A stretch of 36,632 nucleotides of DNA from an uncultured Lachnospiraceae bacterium (lineage in GTDB: Bacteria > Bacillota > Clostridia > Lachnospirales > Lachnospiraceae): the NCBI GenBank assembly GCA_910586405.1, contig CAJUII010000023.1, positions 1 to 36,632 on the forward strand, read 5' to 3'. The notes under the pieces were generated by a model. It did no database searches, was not told where the DNA came from, and saw nothing but the letters and a program-made list of their open reading frames with translations. Positions 16,644 to 25,434 of this stretch are shown one piece after another (position 1 is the first letter of the stretch; each line of letters begins with the position of its first letter). The position numbers and the translations under genes were made by a program.

Positions 16644-16817
16644 CAACAGAGCAGTGGGAAAAAGCTATAGTTAAATGATTTTTATTTGATAGATTTTTAA
16701 GGAACGCGAATGAAAGCAACCATGTGTCGCGGTACATAAATTATGCAAAAGCGGCGTATGTTAATAAGACAGAAATATGTTTTAGAAACTTTTCACAAAG
16801 AAATCACAAAGAATATG

Positions 16818-16862
16818 TTGATTTATGCCCGTTGAAACCATATAATTATAATTACGGTTTCA
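16818..16862 (+). promoter_or_regulatory. Promoter of ftsH with an overlapping inverted repeat
   Basis: TTGATT (16818-16823), a 17-base spacer and TATAAT (16841-16846). TGAAACC (16833-16839) and GGTTTCA (16856-16862) form a dyad around the -10. The leader of about 125 bases contains a perfect small hairpin TCAGGA/TCCTGA (16884-16899). No CtsR or CIRCE heat-shock site was recognised. The rest of the 16584-16978 gap shows no gene. Confidence 0.7.
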
Positions 16863-16978
16863 TCACATAAGTATCAAGAACCATCAGGAATGGTCCTGAC
16901 GGATTCAGTATGATATATATGGTTACAGTTTGGCAATGCTGAGCGATAACTATCAATGAGAAAGGATACTACAGGAAA

Positions 16979-19582
16979 ATGGACAATAATCAAGTCAACA
17001 ATTATGACAACAATTCCAACCGGAATAACGGGGGACCCGGCAGCGGTGGCAATGGCGGGAATAACAACAATAACGGCAAAGACCCCAAAAAACAGAGTAT
17101 TATCATCATGATCACAGCGGCGGTCCTGTCGCTTCTGTGTATCAGTTATTTTACGCGCGCTGTGACAGGCGCTACGACTGTTGAAATTTCATATAATGAG
17201 TTTATTGAGATGGTTGATGCCGGAAAGATTGAGTCGGTCAAGATCGAGTCCAGCCAGATTGAGATTAAGCCGGTGTCGAGTGCACAGGGGAAAGAGAATG
17301 TGAATGGTCTGCTGGCGTCCGCAGTCCGGGTGACATATATCACAGGAAAGGTGGAGGACGATGAGACGCTCACGAAACGTTTGCTTGACGCAGGTGTCGA
17401 GGTCCGCGGAACAGTGCCGGATGGTTCCGGCATTATTCTCTCCCTTCTATATTATATAGTGCCAATTCTTTTGATGTGGGGTCTTTTGAGTCTGCTGTTT
17501 CGCAAGATGACAGGCGGAGGCGGTGCATTCAGCATGGGCAAGAGCACAGCAAAGGTCTATGTGCAGAAAGAGACTGGCATCACGTTTCGCGATGTCGCGG
17601 GCGAGGATGAGGCGAAGGAATCACTGCAAGAGGTGGTAGACTTTCTGCACAATCCGGGCAGATATGTCAAAATCGGCGCAAAACTTCCCAAAGGTGCGCT
17701 GCTTGTAGGACCGCCCGGCACAGGTAAGACGATGCTTGCAAAGGCGGTTGCTGGGGAGGCGAAGGTGCCGTTTTTCTCATTGGCAGGCTCTGATTTTATT
17801 GAGCTGTATGTCGGTGTCGGCGCATCGCGTGTGCGCGATTTGTTTAAAGAGGCGGAGAAGAACGCGCCCTGTATTATTTTTATTGATGAGATAGATGCCA
17901 TCGGCAGAAGCCGCGACTCTAAATATGGCGGCGGCAATGAGGAGCGCGAGCAGACATTGAATCAGCTCTTGTCAGAGATGGACGGTTTTGACGGCAAGAA
18001 GGGAATTATTATTCTTGCAGCGACGAACAGACCGGAGATTCTTGACAAAGCGCTTTTGAGACCGGGACGCTTTGACCGGCGTATTATTGTGGATAAGCCT
18101 GATTTGAAGGGGCGTGTCAATATTCTTAAAGTCCATGCTAAGGATGTGCTGATGGATGAGACTGTAGATCTTGACGCGATCGCGCTTGCGACGAGCGGCG
18201 CAGTCGGCGCGGACCTTGCCAATATGATCAATGAGGCGGCGATCAACGCTGTCAAAGAAGGCAGGGAGTTCGTCAGCCAGAAAGATTTGTTCAACGCAGT
18301 GGAGGTGGTGCTTGTCGGCAAGGAGAAGAAAGACCGCATTATGAGCAAGGAGGAGCGCAAGATTGTCTCCTACCATGAAGTCGGTCACGCGCTGATCAGT
18401 GCGTTGCAGAAAAACTCTGAGCCGGTACAGAAGATTACGATCGTACCGCGCACGATGGGGGCGCTCGGCTATGTGATGCATGTGCCGGAGGATGAAAAAT
18501 ATCTCAATTCGCAAAATGAGCTGCATGATATGATCGTCGGTCTTTTGGGCGGGCGCGCAGCGGAGGAGATTGTGTTTGACACCGTGACGACAGGTGCGTC
18601 CAATGATATCGAGAAAGCGACAGGCATTGCACGCTCGATGATCACGCGCTACGGCATGAGCAAAAAGTTTGGTCTGATGGGGCTTGAGACTGTGGAGAGT
18701 CAGTATTTGGAGGGCAGAAGTTCTCTGAACTGTGCAGATAATACAGCGGCAGAGATTGACACAGAAGTCATGAATATGCTCAAGGAGTGTTATGAGGAAG
18801 CGCTCGCGATGCTGCGCGAGAACCGGGACGTGATGGATCAAATTGCCGTACATTTAATCGAGAAAGAGACGATCACCGGAAAAGAGTTTATGAAGATTTA
18901 CCGCGAGGCAAAGGGTCTGCCAGAGCCGGAGGAAAAGAAGGACGAGATCGCGGTCAAAGAAAAGAGTGTCTTAACTGAGGAGACTGGTGAGACGGAGAAG
19001 AAGGAAGAAGTGCATATACCAGCGCAAAGTGGATTTCCAACACAGGCGCAGCAGTCTGCATACACGGCACAGCAGCCTCAAAAGCCATGGAGTATGCCGC
19101 CCGCGTATGACTGGAATCCAGAAGCCAAGGCACAAGGGCAGGAAGCTGTGCAGCCGTATCAGAATTTAAATCCACAACAGCGAAATCAGGACGCACAGCC
19201 GCAGAATGGTTTAGCGCCGCAGAGCCAGCCGCCGCACTGCACAGATACAGATGGACAGAATCCGCAGGAAATGGATTCTCAGAATACCATAGCACAACAG
19301 TACTTTGCACCACAAGTACAGGATACGGTTTCATCTCCGAATCCGCAGCCGGAGGAAACAGCGCAGCCGCCATATACAGGAGCGCAGCCGGAGGAAACAG
19401 CACAGCCGCAAACCCAAAATCCGCAGTATCGCCAGTATCAACCACAATATCCACAGCAGAATACTGCGCTGCCGGAGGACAATGGCAGCAACCAAGAGAC
19501 ATCACGTTTTGGCGCATTGTGGGACAGGACGGTAAATGGAGATCGCAATAACAATAGTCACAACCACGAGAACAGATGGTAG
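16979..19582 (+). CDS. ftsH: ATP-dependent zinc metalloprotease FtsH with long Q/P-rich tail
   Basis: A membrane-anchored AAA+ protease that degrades misfolded membrane proteins and short-lived regulators. Order: an Asn/Gly-rich cytoplasmic N-end (about 1-35), TM1 (about 39-60), an extracytoplasmic loop, TM2 (about 150-173), the AAA domain with Walker A GPPGTGKT (244-251), Walker B IIFIDEIDAIG, the SRH arginine region (RPGRFDRRI), then the M41 peptidase with HEVGH (466-470). The conserved part ends near residue 645. The remaining 220 residues are a low-complexity tail rich in Gln, Pro, Asn and Ala, including the repeat QPEETAQP, not part of the usual FtsH of about 610-650 residues. Frame and stop are clean, so the tail appears real. 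Confidence 0.96.
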   Translation: MDNNQVNNYDNNSNRNNGGPGSGGNGGNNNNNGKDPKKQSIIIMITAAVLSLLCISYFTRAVTGATTVEISYNEFIEMVDAGKIESVKIESSQIEIKPVSSAQGKENVNGLLASAVRVTYITGKVEDDETLTKRLLDAGVEVRGTVPDGSGIILSLLYYIVPILLMWGLLSLLFRKMTGGGGAFSMGKSTAKVYVQKETGITFRDVAGEDEAKESLQEVVDFLHNPGRYVKIGAKLPKGALLVGPPGTGKTMLAKAVAGEAKVPFFSLAGSDFIELYVGVGASRVRDLFKEAEKNAPCIIFIDEIDAIGRSRDSKYGGGNEEREQTLNQLLSEMDGFDGKKGIIILAATNRPEILDKALLRPGRFDRRIIVDKPDLKGRVNILKVHAKDVLMDETVDLDAIALATSGAVGADLANMINEAAINAVKEGREFVSQKDLFNAVEVVLVGKEKKDRIMSKEERKIVSYHEVGHALISALQKNSEPVQKITIVPRTMGALGYVMHVPEDEKYLNSQNELHDMIVGLLGGRAAEEIVFDTVTTGASNDIEKATGIARSMITRYGMSKKFGLMGLETVESQYLEGRSSLNCADNTAAEIDTEVMNMLKECYEEALAMLRENRDVMDQIAVHLIEKETITGKEFMKIYREAKGLPEPEEKKDEIAVKEKSVLTEETGETEKKEEVHIPAQSGFPTQAQQSAYTAQQPQKPWSMPPAYDWNPEAKAQGQEAVQPYQNLNPQQRNQDAQPQNGLAPQSQPPHCTDTDGQNPQEMDSQNTIAQQYFAPQVQDTVSSPNPQPEETAQPPYTGAQPEETAQPQTQNPQYRQYQPQYPQQNTALPEDNGSNQETSRFGALWDRTVNGDRNNNSHNHENRW

Positions 19583-19662
19583 TTTTAACAGTGAGTCCGA
19601 AAGATACAATCGGAGTTTTAGGTCTGATTTGCGTGAGCGGATTTTGAGCGCGCAGTTCATTG

Positions 19663-19702
19663 AAGGGAGTACACATAGAAGCCAGACGTGTACTCCCTTT
19701 TG
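19663..19702 (+). terminator. Terminator after ftsH
   Basis: AAGGGAGTACAC (19663-19674) pairs perfectly with GTGTACTCCCTT (19688-19699), followed by TTT. It separates ftsH from uvrC, although the T run is short and some read-through is possible. Confidence 0.75.
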
Positions 19703-19754
19703 TGGATATATGGCAAGACAGCCAAGAGAATTGTAGAGAAAGGAGAAGATAGAA

Positions 19755-21734
19755 ATGCCGGATACGAAACAGGAATTAGACGAGAACAACGAATCTGAAG
19801 TGAAGGAATTTGATGTCAAAGAGGAGCTTGGCAAACTTCCCAAAAAGCCCGGCGTCTATATCATGCACGACGCTGACGACACCATTCTCTATGTGGGAAA
19901 AGCCAAGAATCTACATAATCGTGTGCGGTCTTATTTCAAGGAAAATATAGGACGCGGACCACAGATTGACAAAATGGTTTCCCTGATTGCGCGGTTTGAG
20001 TATATCGTGACGGACTCTGAGCTGGAAGCCTTGGTGTTGGAGAATAATTTAATCAAGGAGTATTCACCGAAATACAATACACTGTTAAAGGACGACAAGA
20101 CCTATCCCTATATTAAAGTGACACTGGGAGAGGAGTATCCGCGTGTGATGACTGTCCGCCAGATGAAGAAGGACAAAGCAAAGTATTTTGGACCGTTTAC
20201 AAATGGCGGTGTAAAGGAAAGCATTGACCTGATCAATAAGCTGTATCAGCTACGGACATGCAACAGAAAACTCCCAAGAGACTGCGGCAAAGAGCGCCCC
20301 TGCCTGAATTATCATATAGGTCAGTGCTGTGCGCCCTGTGAGGGTGGAATTTCCAAGGAAGCTTATGCAGAGCGGATTGACAAGGCGATTGATTTCCTGA
20401 ATGGAAGGCAGCAGCCCATCATTAAGGAATTAAAAGAGAAGATGCAGCAGGCGTCAGAAAAGATGGATTTCGAGGAGGCTATTCGATACCGAGATCTGAT
20501 CGAGAGTGTAAAAAAGGTCAGCGAGACGCAGAAAATGTCAGACAATGTGGGTGAGGACAAGGATATTATCGCGCTTGCAATTGACGGAAATGAGACTGTC
20601 GTACAGGTGTTTTTTCTGCGAAACGGCAAGTTGATTGGCAGGGAGCACTTTTACATGACACAGGTCGAGGAGTTAACGCCAGACAATATTCTGACGAGCT
20701 TTGTGAAGCAGTTCTATGCAGGAACGCCGTTTATTCCGCGGGAGATTATGTTACAGGAGACGATTGAGGACATGGAACTGGTGGAGCGGTGGCTGACGGC
20801 CAGAAAGGGGGCGCGGGTTCATCTGCGGGTGCCGCAGAAGGGGGCAAAGGAACGGCTCGTGGATTTGGCGGCAAGAAATGCCCAGCTTGTGTTAAGTCAG
20901 GACAGAGAGCGCATCAAGCGTGAGGAGGGCAGGACGATCGGCGCCGTGAAGGAGATCGAGGAAATCCTTGGCATCAGCCCACTGACACGCATGGAGGCGT
21001 TCGATATCTCCAATACCAGCGGGTTTGCCAATGTGGGTTCGATGGTCGTGTATGAGAAGGGAAAGCCTAAGCGCAGTGATTATCGGAAATTCCGCATGAA
21101 AACGGTGGCAGGTCCCGATGATTACGCCTGCATGTACGAAGTTTTGACAAGGCGGTTTCAACACGGTCTGGACGAGCGCGAGGAGATGCTGCTGGACGAG
21201 AACAGCGTCGGTGAGGATTTTGGCAGTTTTACGAAATTTCCAGATTTACTGTTGATGGACGGCGGGCGCGGTCAGGTCAATATTGCGCTGCAAGTGCTTG
21301 ATGAGCTGGGTATCCGTATTCCAGTCTGCGGCATGGTGAAGGACGATAATCACCGCACGAGAGGGTTGTATTTCAACAATGTCGAGCTGCCGATTGACAC
21401 GCACAGCGAGGGATTTAAATTAATCACGCGCATACAGGACGAAGCGCACCGCTTTGCGATCACCTATCATCGTTCACTTCGCAGCAAGGCACAGGTGTAT
21501 TCCGTGCTCGACGAGATACCGGGCGTGGGACCTAGCCGCAGAAAGGCATTGATGAAATATTTTAAGTCCATCGAGGAGCTGCGCGCCGCGGACACTGCCA
21601 AGATTTCAGAAGTGCCGGGTATTACTGCAAATGTGGCGGAGGAAATTTATCGTTTTTTTAATAAGGAGGTTCCCGAGAATACAGCCTCCGAGCAGTCTTC
21701 GGCAGATGAGATTGGCACAAATTCTTTTTCGTAG
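19755..21734 (+). CDS. uvrC: Excinuclease ABC subunit C
   Basis: 659 residues. UvrC makes both incisions beside bulky DNA lesions in nucleotide excision repair with UvrA and UvrB. The GIY-YIG nuclease begins near residue 24 (LPKKPGVYIMHD, ILYVGKA), a UvrB-interacting UVR helix pair lies near residues 215-255, the RNase H-like endonuclease core contains EAFDISNTSG and LLMDGGRGQ, and a helix-hairpin-helix pair closes the protein (IPGVGPSRRKALMKYF). It carries about 23 extra N-terminal acidic residues before the family start; the SD AAAGGAG before ATG 19755 supports the long form. Confidence 0.96.
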   Translation: MPDTKQELDENNESEVKEFDVKEELGKLPKKPGVYIMHDADDTILYVGKAKNLHNRVRSYFKENIGRGPQIDKMVSLIARFEYIVTDSELEALVLENNLIKEYSPKYNTLLKDDKTYPYIKVTLGEEYPRVMTVRQMKKDKAKYFGPFTNGGVKESIDLINKLYQLRTCNRKLPRDCGKERPCLNYHIGQCCAPCEGGISKEAYAERIDKAIDFLNGRQQPIIKELKEKMQQASEKMDFEEAIRYRDLIESVKKVSETQKMSDNVGEDKDIIALAIDGNETVVQVFFLRNGKLIGREHFYMTQVEELTPDNILTSFVKQFYAGTPFIPREIMLQETIEDMELVERWLTARKGARVHLRVPQKGAKERLVDLAARNAQLVLSQDRERIKREEGRTIGAVKEIEEILGISPLTRMEAFDISNTSGFANVGSMVVYEKGKPKRSDYRKFRMKTVAGPDDYACMYEVLTRRFQHGLDEREEMLLDENSVGEDFGSFTKFPDLLLMDGGRGQVNIALQVLDELGIRIPVCGMVKDDNHRTRGLYFNNVELPIDTHSEGFKLITRIQDEAHRFAITYHRSLRSKAQVYSVLDEIPGVGPSRRKALMKYFKSIEELRAADTAKISEVPGITANVAEEIYRFFNKEVPENTASEQSSADEIGTNSFS

Positions 21735-21798
21735 GTTTCTTTTTTGAATTTTGTGGAATAATACGTTTAGATTCGTATTGTTATGTGGAGGAACGACA

Positions 21799-22494
21799 AT
21801 GGAAACACAGATTCAACAAAGAAACATCTTAGTGGTAGAGGACGATCAGGAATTAAATGAAGCGATCGTGCTCGCACTGGAAAATGACACCTATACCTTT
21901 ATACAATGCAGGACAATCGCGGACGCGAGGAAAATCATGGAGAGCGGGGACATCTCTTTGATTTTGCTTGATCTCAGTCTGCCAGATGATAGCGGGATAG
22001 ATTTTGTGCGGGAAATCCGTAAACGGAGTCAGTTGCCCATACTGCTCATCGCAGTGAGCAGTATGGAGCCGGATATTGAGGCAGGGCTTGAGGCGGGCGC
22101 AAATGATTATATCACAAAGCCTTTTCGTTTGACGGCGCTGCGCGAGCGGGTGGCGGTGTGGCTGCGCGGGAAAACAACGCCCAAAGAGCATTTTAAAATC
22201 GACCATTTTGATTTTGATTTTGGGAAAATGGAGTTTCGCCGCGGCGGTCAGTTGATGGAGTTAAGCAAAACAGAGCAGCGGTTGTTAAAGATTCTCTGCG
22301 AAAATAAAGGGGCGACTGTGAAACGAAACACGCTGATTGACTGGGTATGGCAGGGAATTGGGGAGTGTTTGGACGAGGACGCGCTGACAGTGGCAGTGAA
22401 ACGGCTGCGCGACCAGCTCGAGATTGATTCTGCCAATCCTGATTACATCAAAAACGTGTATGGAATCGGTTACACATGGGCGGTAACTCCGTAA
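21799..22494 (+). CDS. OmpR/PhoB-family response regulator, no adjacent kinase
   Basis: A receiver domain with phospho-acceptor Asp58 (LILLDLSLPDDSG), acidic pair EDD near residue 15 and switch Lys107 (YITKPF), then a winged-helix DNA-binding domain (ELSKTEQRLLKILCENKGATVKRNTL, to YGIGYTW). The receiver has LLIAV where LxLTA is usual, so the conserved switch Thr/Ser is displaced or absent. The frame is open from 21751, but the SD GGAGG (about 21787-21791) lies before ATG 21799, which gives 231 residues; that start is preferred. No histidine kinase lies on either side, so the partner is elsewhere or absent. It reads like the VanR/BceR-type regulators that in Lachnospiraceae sit with sensor kinases. 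Confidence 0.85.
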   Translation: METQIQQRNILVVEDDQELNEAIVLALENDTYTFIQCRTIADARKIMESGDISLILLDLSLPDDSGIDFVREIRKRSQLPILLIAVSSMEPDIEAGLEAGANDYITKPFRLTALRERVAVWLRGKTTPKEHFKIDHFDFDFGKMEFRRGGQLMELSKTEQRLLKILCENKGATVKRNTLIDWVWQGIGECLDEDALTVAVKRLRDQLEIDSANPDYIKNVYGIGYTWAVTP

Positions 22495-22539
22495 ATTGTG
22501 GACGATGCAGTCTGATAAACACATGCCGATCAAGTGTCG

Positions 22540-22567
22540 CGCGTGTCTGCGGCAGGGCGGACACGCG
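22540..22567. other. GC-rich hairpin between convergent genes
   Basis: CGCGTGTC (22540-22547) pairs with GACACGCG (22560-22567). It lies in the 130-base gap between the convergent response regulator and SDR genes, but no T run follows on either strand, so termination is uncertain. Confidence 0.35.
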
Positions 22568-22624
22568 TGGAGAATGCACTAAAGAAGCTGTTCTATGAGG
22601 CAATGGTGTTCTTTTCGGGCAGTG

Positions 22625-23365
22625 TCATAGCTGATGCCCACAGTTTTTATTAACTTTTCGCTGAATCCTGTGGTGCTGTGGTTTGAGCGTAATGTCCGTG
22701 ACAATGACGCTGTCCCGCTGGGCAAGAATCCATTCCACTGCGTCTGCGACATCATCTGGAAGAAGATATGACGCCGCATCGTCCCCCTCCCTGAAATCTG
22801 CATTGCGGTAGAGATTTGTCTGTGTCATATCCGGGGAAATGGTGATTGATTTCACGCCATATTTTCGGGATTCGTCAAAGAGACTGCGCGAAAAGCTGGC
22901 AAGCCCTGCTTTGGTCGCGCCGTAAGCACAGCCGTGCGGATTGGACTGCGCCGCAGTCACAGAGGAAATATTGATAATATAACCTGCGTTTTTCTTTAAG
23001 TGCCGCAAAAGCTGCTGGGTCAAAATCATGGGGGTCTCGAGATTGGTCCGCACCAGCCGCTTGATTTTGTCTGGACTTAATTCTTCATGAAGCCCGTAAT
23101 ATCCAACACCGGCATTGTTTACCAAGACATGAACCGAATGCTGTGCCGCGATTTGACGGACGTGGGCGCAGAGTTGGGCTGTGTCCAGCACATCACAGAC
23201 GATCGGGTGAATCTTGTCTGTTTCATGCCATTTTGTTTTGGAAAAATCCCTTCCGAAACCGAACACTTCATATCCAAGCGCACACAGCTTTTGGCTGACC
23301 GCGCAGCCGATACCGGAGGAGGCTCCAGTCACAATGGCAGCTTTTGTATTCGTATTTTTATTCAT
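22625..23365 (-). CDS. Classical short-chain dehydrogenase/reductase
   Basis: About 246 residues. The nucleotide site is TGASSGIG (residues 13-20), followed by NNAG, a catalytic Ser in IINISSVTA and Tyr-Lys in YGATK. The substrate cannot be told from motifs. The ATG at 23365 overlaps the upstream stop as ATGA, the usual coupled form; a longer start at 23374 (three more residues) is possible. It is the last gene of a three-gene reverse operon with a SplB-like enzyme and a nucleosidase. The C-terminal end (about 20 residues) is basic and looks less conserved. Confidence 0.88.
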   Translation of the reverse strand: MNKNTNTKAAIVTGASSGIGCAVSQKLCALGYEVFGFGRDFSKTKWHETDKIHPIVCDVLDTAQLCAHVRQIAAQHSVHVLVNNAGVGYYGLHEELSPDKIKRLVRTNLETPMILTQQLLRHLKKNAGYIINISSVTAAQSNPHGCAYGATKAGLASFSRSLFDESRKYGVKSITISPDMTQTNLYRNADFREGDDAASYLLPDDVADAVEWILAQRDSVIVTDITLKPQHHRIQRKVNKNCGHQL

Positions 23366-24381
23366 ACATTCCATCGAAAAATCTTCTCCCTGTCAATTTT
23401 TTCTGCGATCTGTGCAGTCAAAAAACTTTCCATCTCTTCCATTAAGGGGGCTGGATAATGGCAGTAGCCGTCCTCCTTCTGAAAAGGAAACCAGATCACG
23501 GCTGAGTCTTTGGCTTGTTTTCGCATATTTTTCAAATAATCCTGTGAGATACGAAATGTTCCGATGCTGACGTCCAATAATTGATCAACCGCAATCGAAC
23601 GATATACCTGATTCATCATGTCGCTATAATGCGTCTTCCAGCCGGGGAGGTAAATCATCGGGTCAAAACAAAGGCGTACAGGGCAGCCAGCGCGCATCAG
23701 CGCTGCCGCACAAAAGAGGCGGTATGACAGAGAGGCGGTATGATGTTCAAAGGCGTCGATCACTGCCTGCGGTGATATGGTATAGGCATAAATCACATTG
23801 GGCATGGGCACGATGCTTTGTACAAATGCTTTGTTGGCGCATTTTGTCCGTATTTCAATCGTTAACTGTGCGTGTTTTGCCGCAAAAGCACACCATTCCT
23901 GCACAAAGCCAATAAGCGGTTCCAGTGCCAGCAAATCCGTATCATAGGAGACACACAAATACAGCGGATGATTTTCGAGTACACGTTCCACTTCTGCAAA
24001 AATATCCTCCAGATTGACGAACACCACAATATTTGCAGACGGATACATTCCCTTTAGATAGCAGTATGCGCAGTCAAAGATGCAGTTCATCGCGCAGGAT
24101 ACATAATAAAAATGTTCGTTGCCAAAGCGCTGGCAAACGGGGGCGCCTTCATAGAGCAGAGTTCCCTGTCTGGCGGCAAGAATCAATTTCTGTGCACAGT
24201 GCTGAAGCCGAATATTTTGTCTGCTTCGGCAGAATACATCCTTGTAATGACCAATTTCAATGATTTGGGCAGACGGGAATTTAGCTAGTATGTTCTGCGT
24301 GCGCGCATGATTGCGAACCGATTTTTCTACATAGATATGTGAAAAAAACGGGTTAAAATAATCTTCTTTTAAATTCTTCAA
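23362..24381 (-). CDS. splB: SplB-like radical SAM enzyme (spore photoproduct lyase family)
   Basis: 339 residues. The radical SAM cluster site is CIFDCAYC (Cys100, Cys104, Cys107; CX3CX2C as in spore photoproduct lyase). A later cysteine, Cys143 in LYLCVSYDTD, is placed like the hydrogen-donor cysteine of Bacillus SplB. Known members repair the 5-thyminyl-dihydrothymine lesion in spore DNA using SAM; non-spore paralogues also exist, so the substrate is likely but not certain. The start is TTG 24381, with AAGGA upstream, inside the end of the nucleosidase gene (29-base overlap). Translation is thus coupled on both sides. Confidence 0.88.
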   Translation of the reverse strand: MKNLKEDYFNPFFSHIYVEKSVRNHARTQNILAKFPSAQIIEIGHYKDVFCRSRQNIRLQHCAQKLILAARQGTLLYEGAPVCQRFGNEHFYYVSCAMNCIFDCAYCYLKGMYPSANIVVFVNLEDIFAEVERVLENHPLYLCVSYDTDLLALEPLIGFVQEWCAFAAKHAQLTIEIRTKCANKAFVQSIVPMPNVIYAYTISPQAVIDAFEHHTASLSYRLFCAAALMRAGCPVRLCFDPMIYLPGWKTHYSDMMNQVYRSIAVDQLLDVSIGTFRISQDYLKNMRKQAKDSAVIWFPFQKEDGYCHYPAPLMEEMESFLTAQIAEKIDREKIFRWNV

Positions 24382-25279
24382 AACGTTGTTTTCCTTCTTT
24401 TTTATCTTTGCAGGGAAGCAGATTTTTCTCGTACAGTTCCCGAATCATGCTGATGTAATCCATACCAGACAGTGCCAGATAGCGGATATACTGGCGCATG
24501 GAATCCCGCATAGCCTTGGAACAGTGCAAGTCGGTACAAAAAGTTTCGACGATTTGTTTGTCCCTCTCATTCATTTCGTTATTGTGATCACTGTGTTCTT
24601 TTGTGATAGCGGCAGTCTGCATGAGATAATCAATGATGCAGTCTTGATATTTTTGCATCAGAGATGTCACTTGTTCCTTGGAAACTTCTGCGGCATTGCC
24701 ATTGTCAGACACCACTTTTAGAAAGATCATCTGGTGCGGAGCAAAAAAATGTATTCCCGTCTGATAGATTGCAGCGGCTTCCATGTCATACAACATTCCT
24801 GCGTGAGTGTCCGCTGCAATCATGCGCTCATCTGTCTGCGTATTTGATGGAAGAAGATCTGTTGCAAAAGGGGTTTGGACACCAAAACTACCGCCGTCCT
24901 GTCCGGCATTCCACGGCAGCATTCCTGTTACGATCGCACTTTCGCGAAAGGGGTGACGATACAGCAGATCAGGATAAAAGGTTTTGCCCGTTGCCAGCTC
25001 GATAATCTGATTGCACAGGAAAATGCCATCCTTTTTGGCAGTGTGCGCGCACATTCCCACATTCAAGAGCAGGTCAGACGGCGTCGGTCTGTACATCGAA
25101 CATGTGCTGCTGACAGCCGCGGCGGCAGCGAGTTCACCGACGCCAGTGATTGTGAGCCGGAGGTTCAAAGTCTCGTTATAAAATTCCTGAAACCAGATAT
25201 TTTCCAGATTTTTCGTCAGATTGAATTGTCGGATAAATATTTGTGCCTCACAGTACAGTGCAGTAAAGAGATAGACCAT
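24353..25279 (-). CDS. Nucleoside phosphorylase/nucleosidase-family protein with C-terminal extension
   Basis: 308 residues. The N-terminal about 205 residues follow the PNP_UDP/MTA-SAH nucleosidase fold: TALYCEAQIF at the start, TGVGELAAAAAVS, LLNVGMCAH, and the purine-site pair YDMEAAAIYQ ... LKVVSDNGN with the catalytic Asp. These enzymes split the glycosidic bond of purine nucleosides such as methylthioadenosine, S-adenosylhomocysteine or 5'-deoxyadenosine. A charged helical region of about 90 residues follows and is not part of the family core. First gene of the operon, with a good promoter, coupled to the radical SAM gene; removal of 5'-deoxyadenosine made by that enzyme is an attractive but unproven role. 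Confidence 0.78.
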   Translation of the reverse strand: MVYLFTALYCEAQIFIRQFNLTKNLENIWFQEFYNETLNLRLTITGVGELAAAAAVSSTCSMYRPTPSDLLLNVGMCAHTAKKDGIFLCNQIIELATGKTFYPDLLYRHPFRESAIVTGMLPWNAGQDGGSFGVQTPFATDLLPSNTQTDERMIAADTHAGMLYDMEAAAIYQTGIHFFAPHQMIFLKVVSDNGNAAEVSKEQVTSLMQKYQDCIIDYLMQTAAITKEHSDHNNEMNERDKQIVETFCTDLHCSKAMRDSMRQYIRYLALSGMDYISMIRELYEKNLLPCKDKKEGKQRFEEFKRRLF

Positions 25280-25295
25280 ACCTGTTTCCTTTCCG

Positions 25296-25321
25296 ATGGA
25301 ATATTTTAATGGAATATTTTG
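25296..25321. repeat. Tandem 13-bp repeat in the operon leader
   Basis: ATGGAATATTTT followed by A or G occurs twice in direct tandem, between the promoter and the nucleosidase start (reverse strand). Function unknown; possibly a simple duplication. Confidence 0.6.
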
Positions 25322-25332
25322 ATTGCAGTTAT

Positions 25333-25361
25333 ATTATACAGTGCGGGCTGTAAAATTACAA
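25333..25361 (-). promoter_or_regulatory. Promoter of the nucleosidase-splB-SDR operon
   Basis: On the reverse strand, TTGTAA (25361-25356), a 17-base spacer and TATAAT (25338-25333). This is a housekeeping sigma-A pattern; no clear sigma-G box was seen, although SplB is a forespore gene in Bacillus. Confidence 0.75.
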
Positions 25362-25434
25362 ATGGGAATTGGGCGCACCGCGAAAAATTAGTGTGTTTTT
25401 TTAGCATGATTTGTGTTACGATAGAGATATAAAG

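Noticed and set aside
17972..18853. Reverse-strand ORF of 293 codons opposite ftsH
   Set aside because: The forward frame is unmistakably FtsH; the reverse reading has no domain motifs.
19536..19736. 66-codon ORF between ftsH and uvrC
   Set aside because: It overlaps the ftsH end in another frame and runs through the terminator stem; no SD and random composition.
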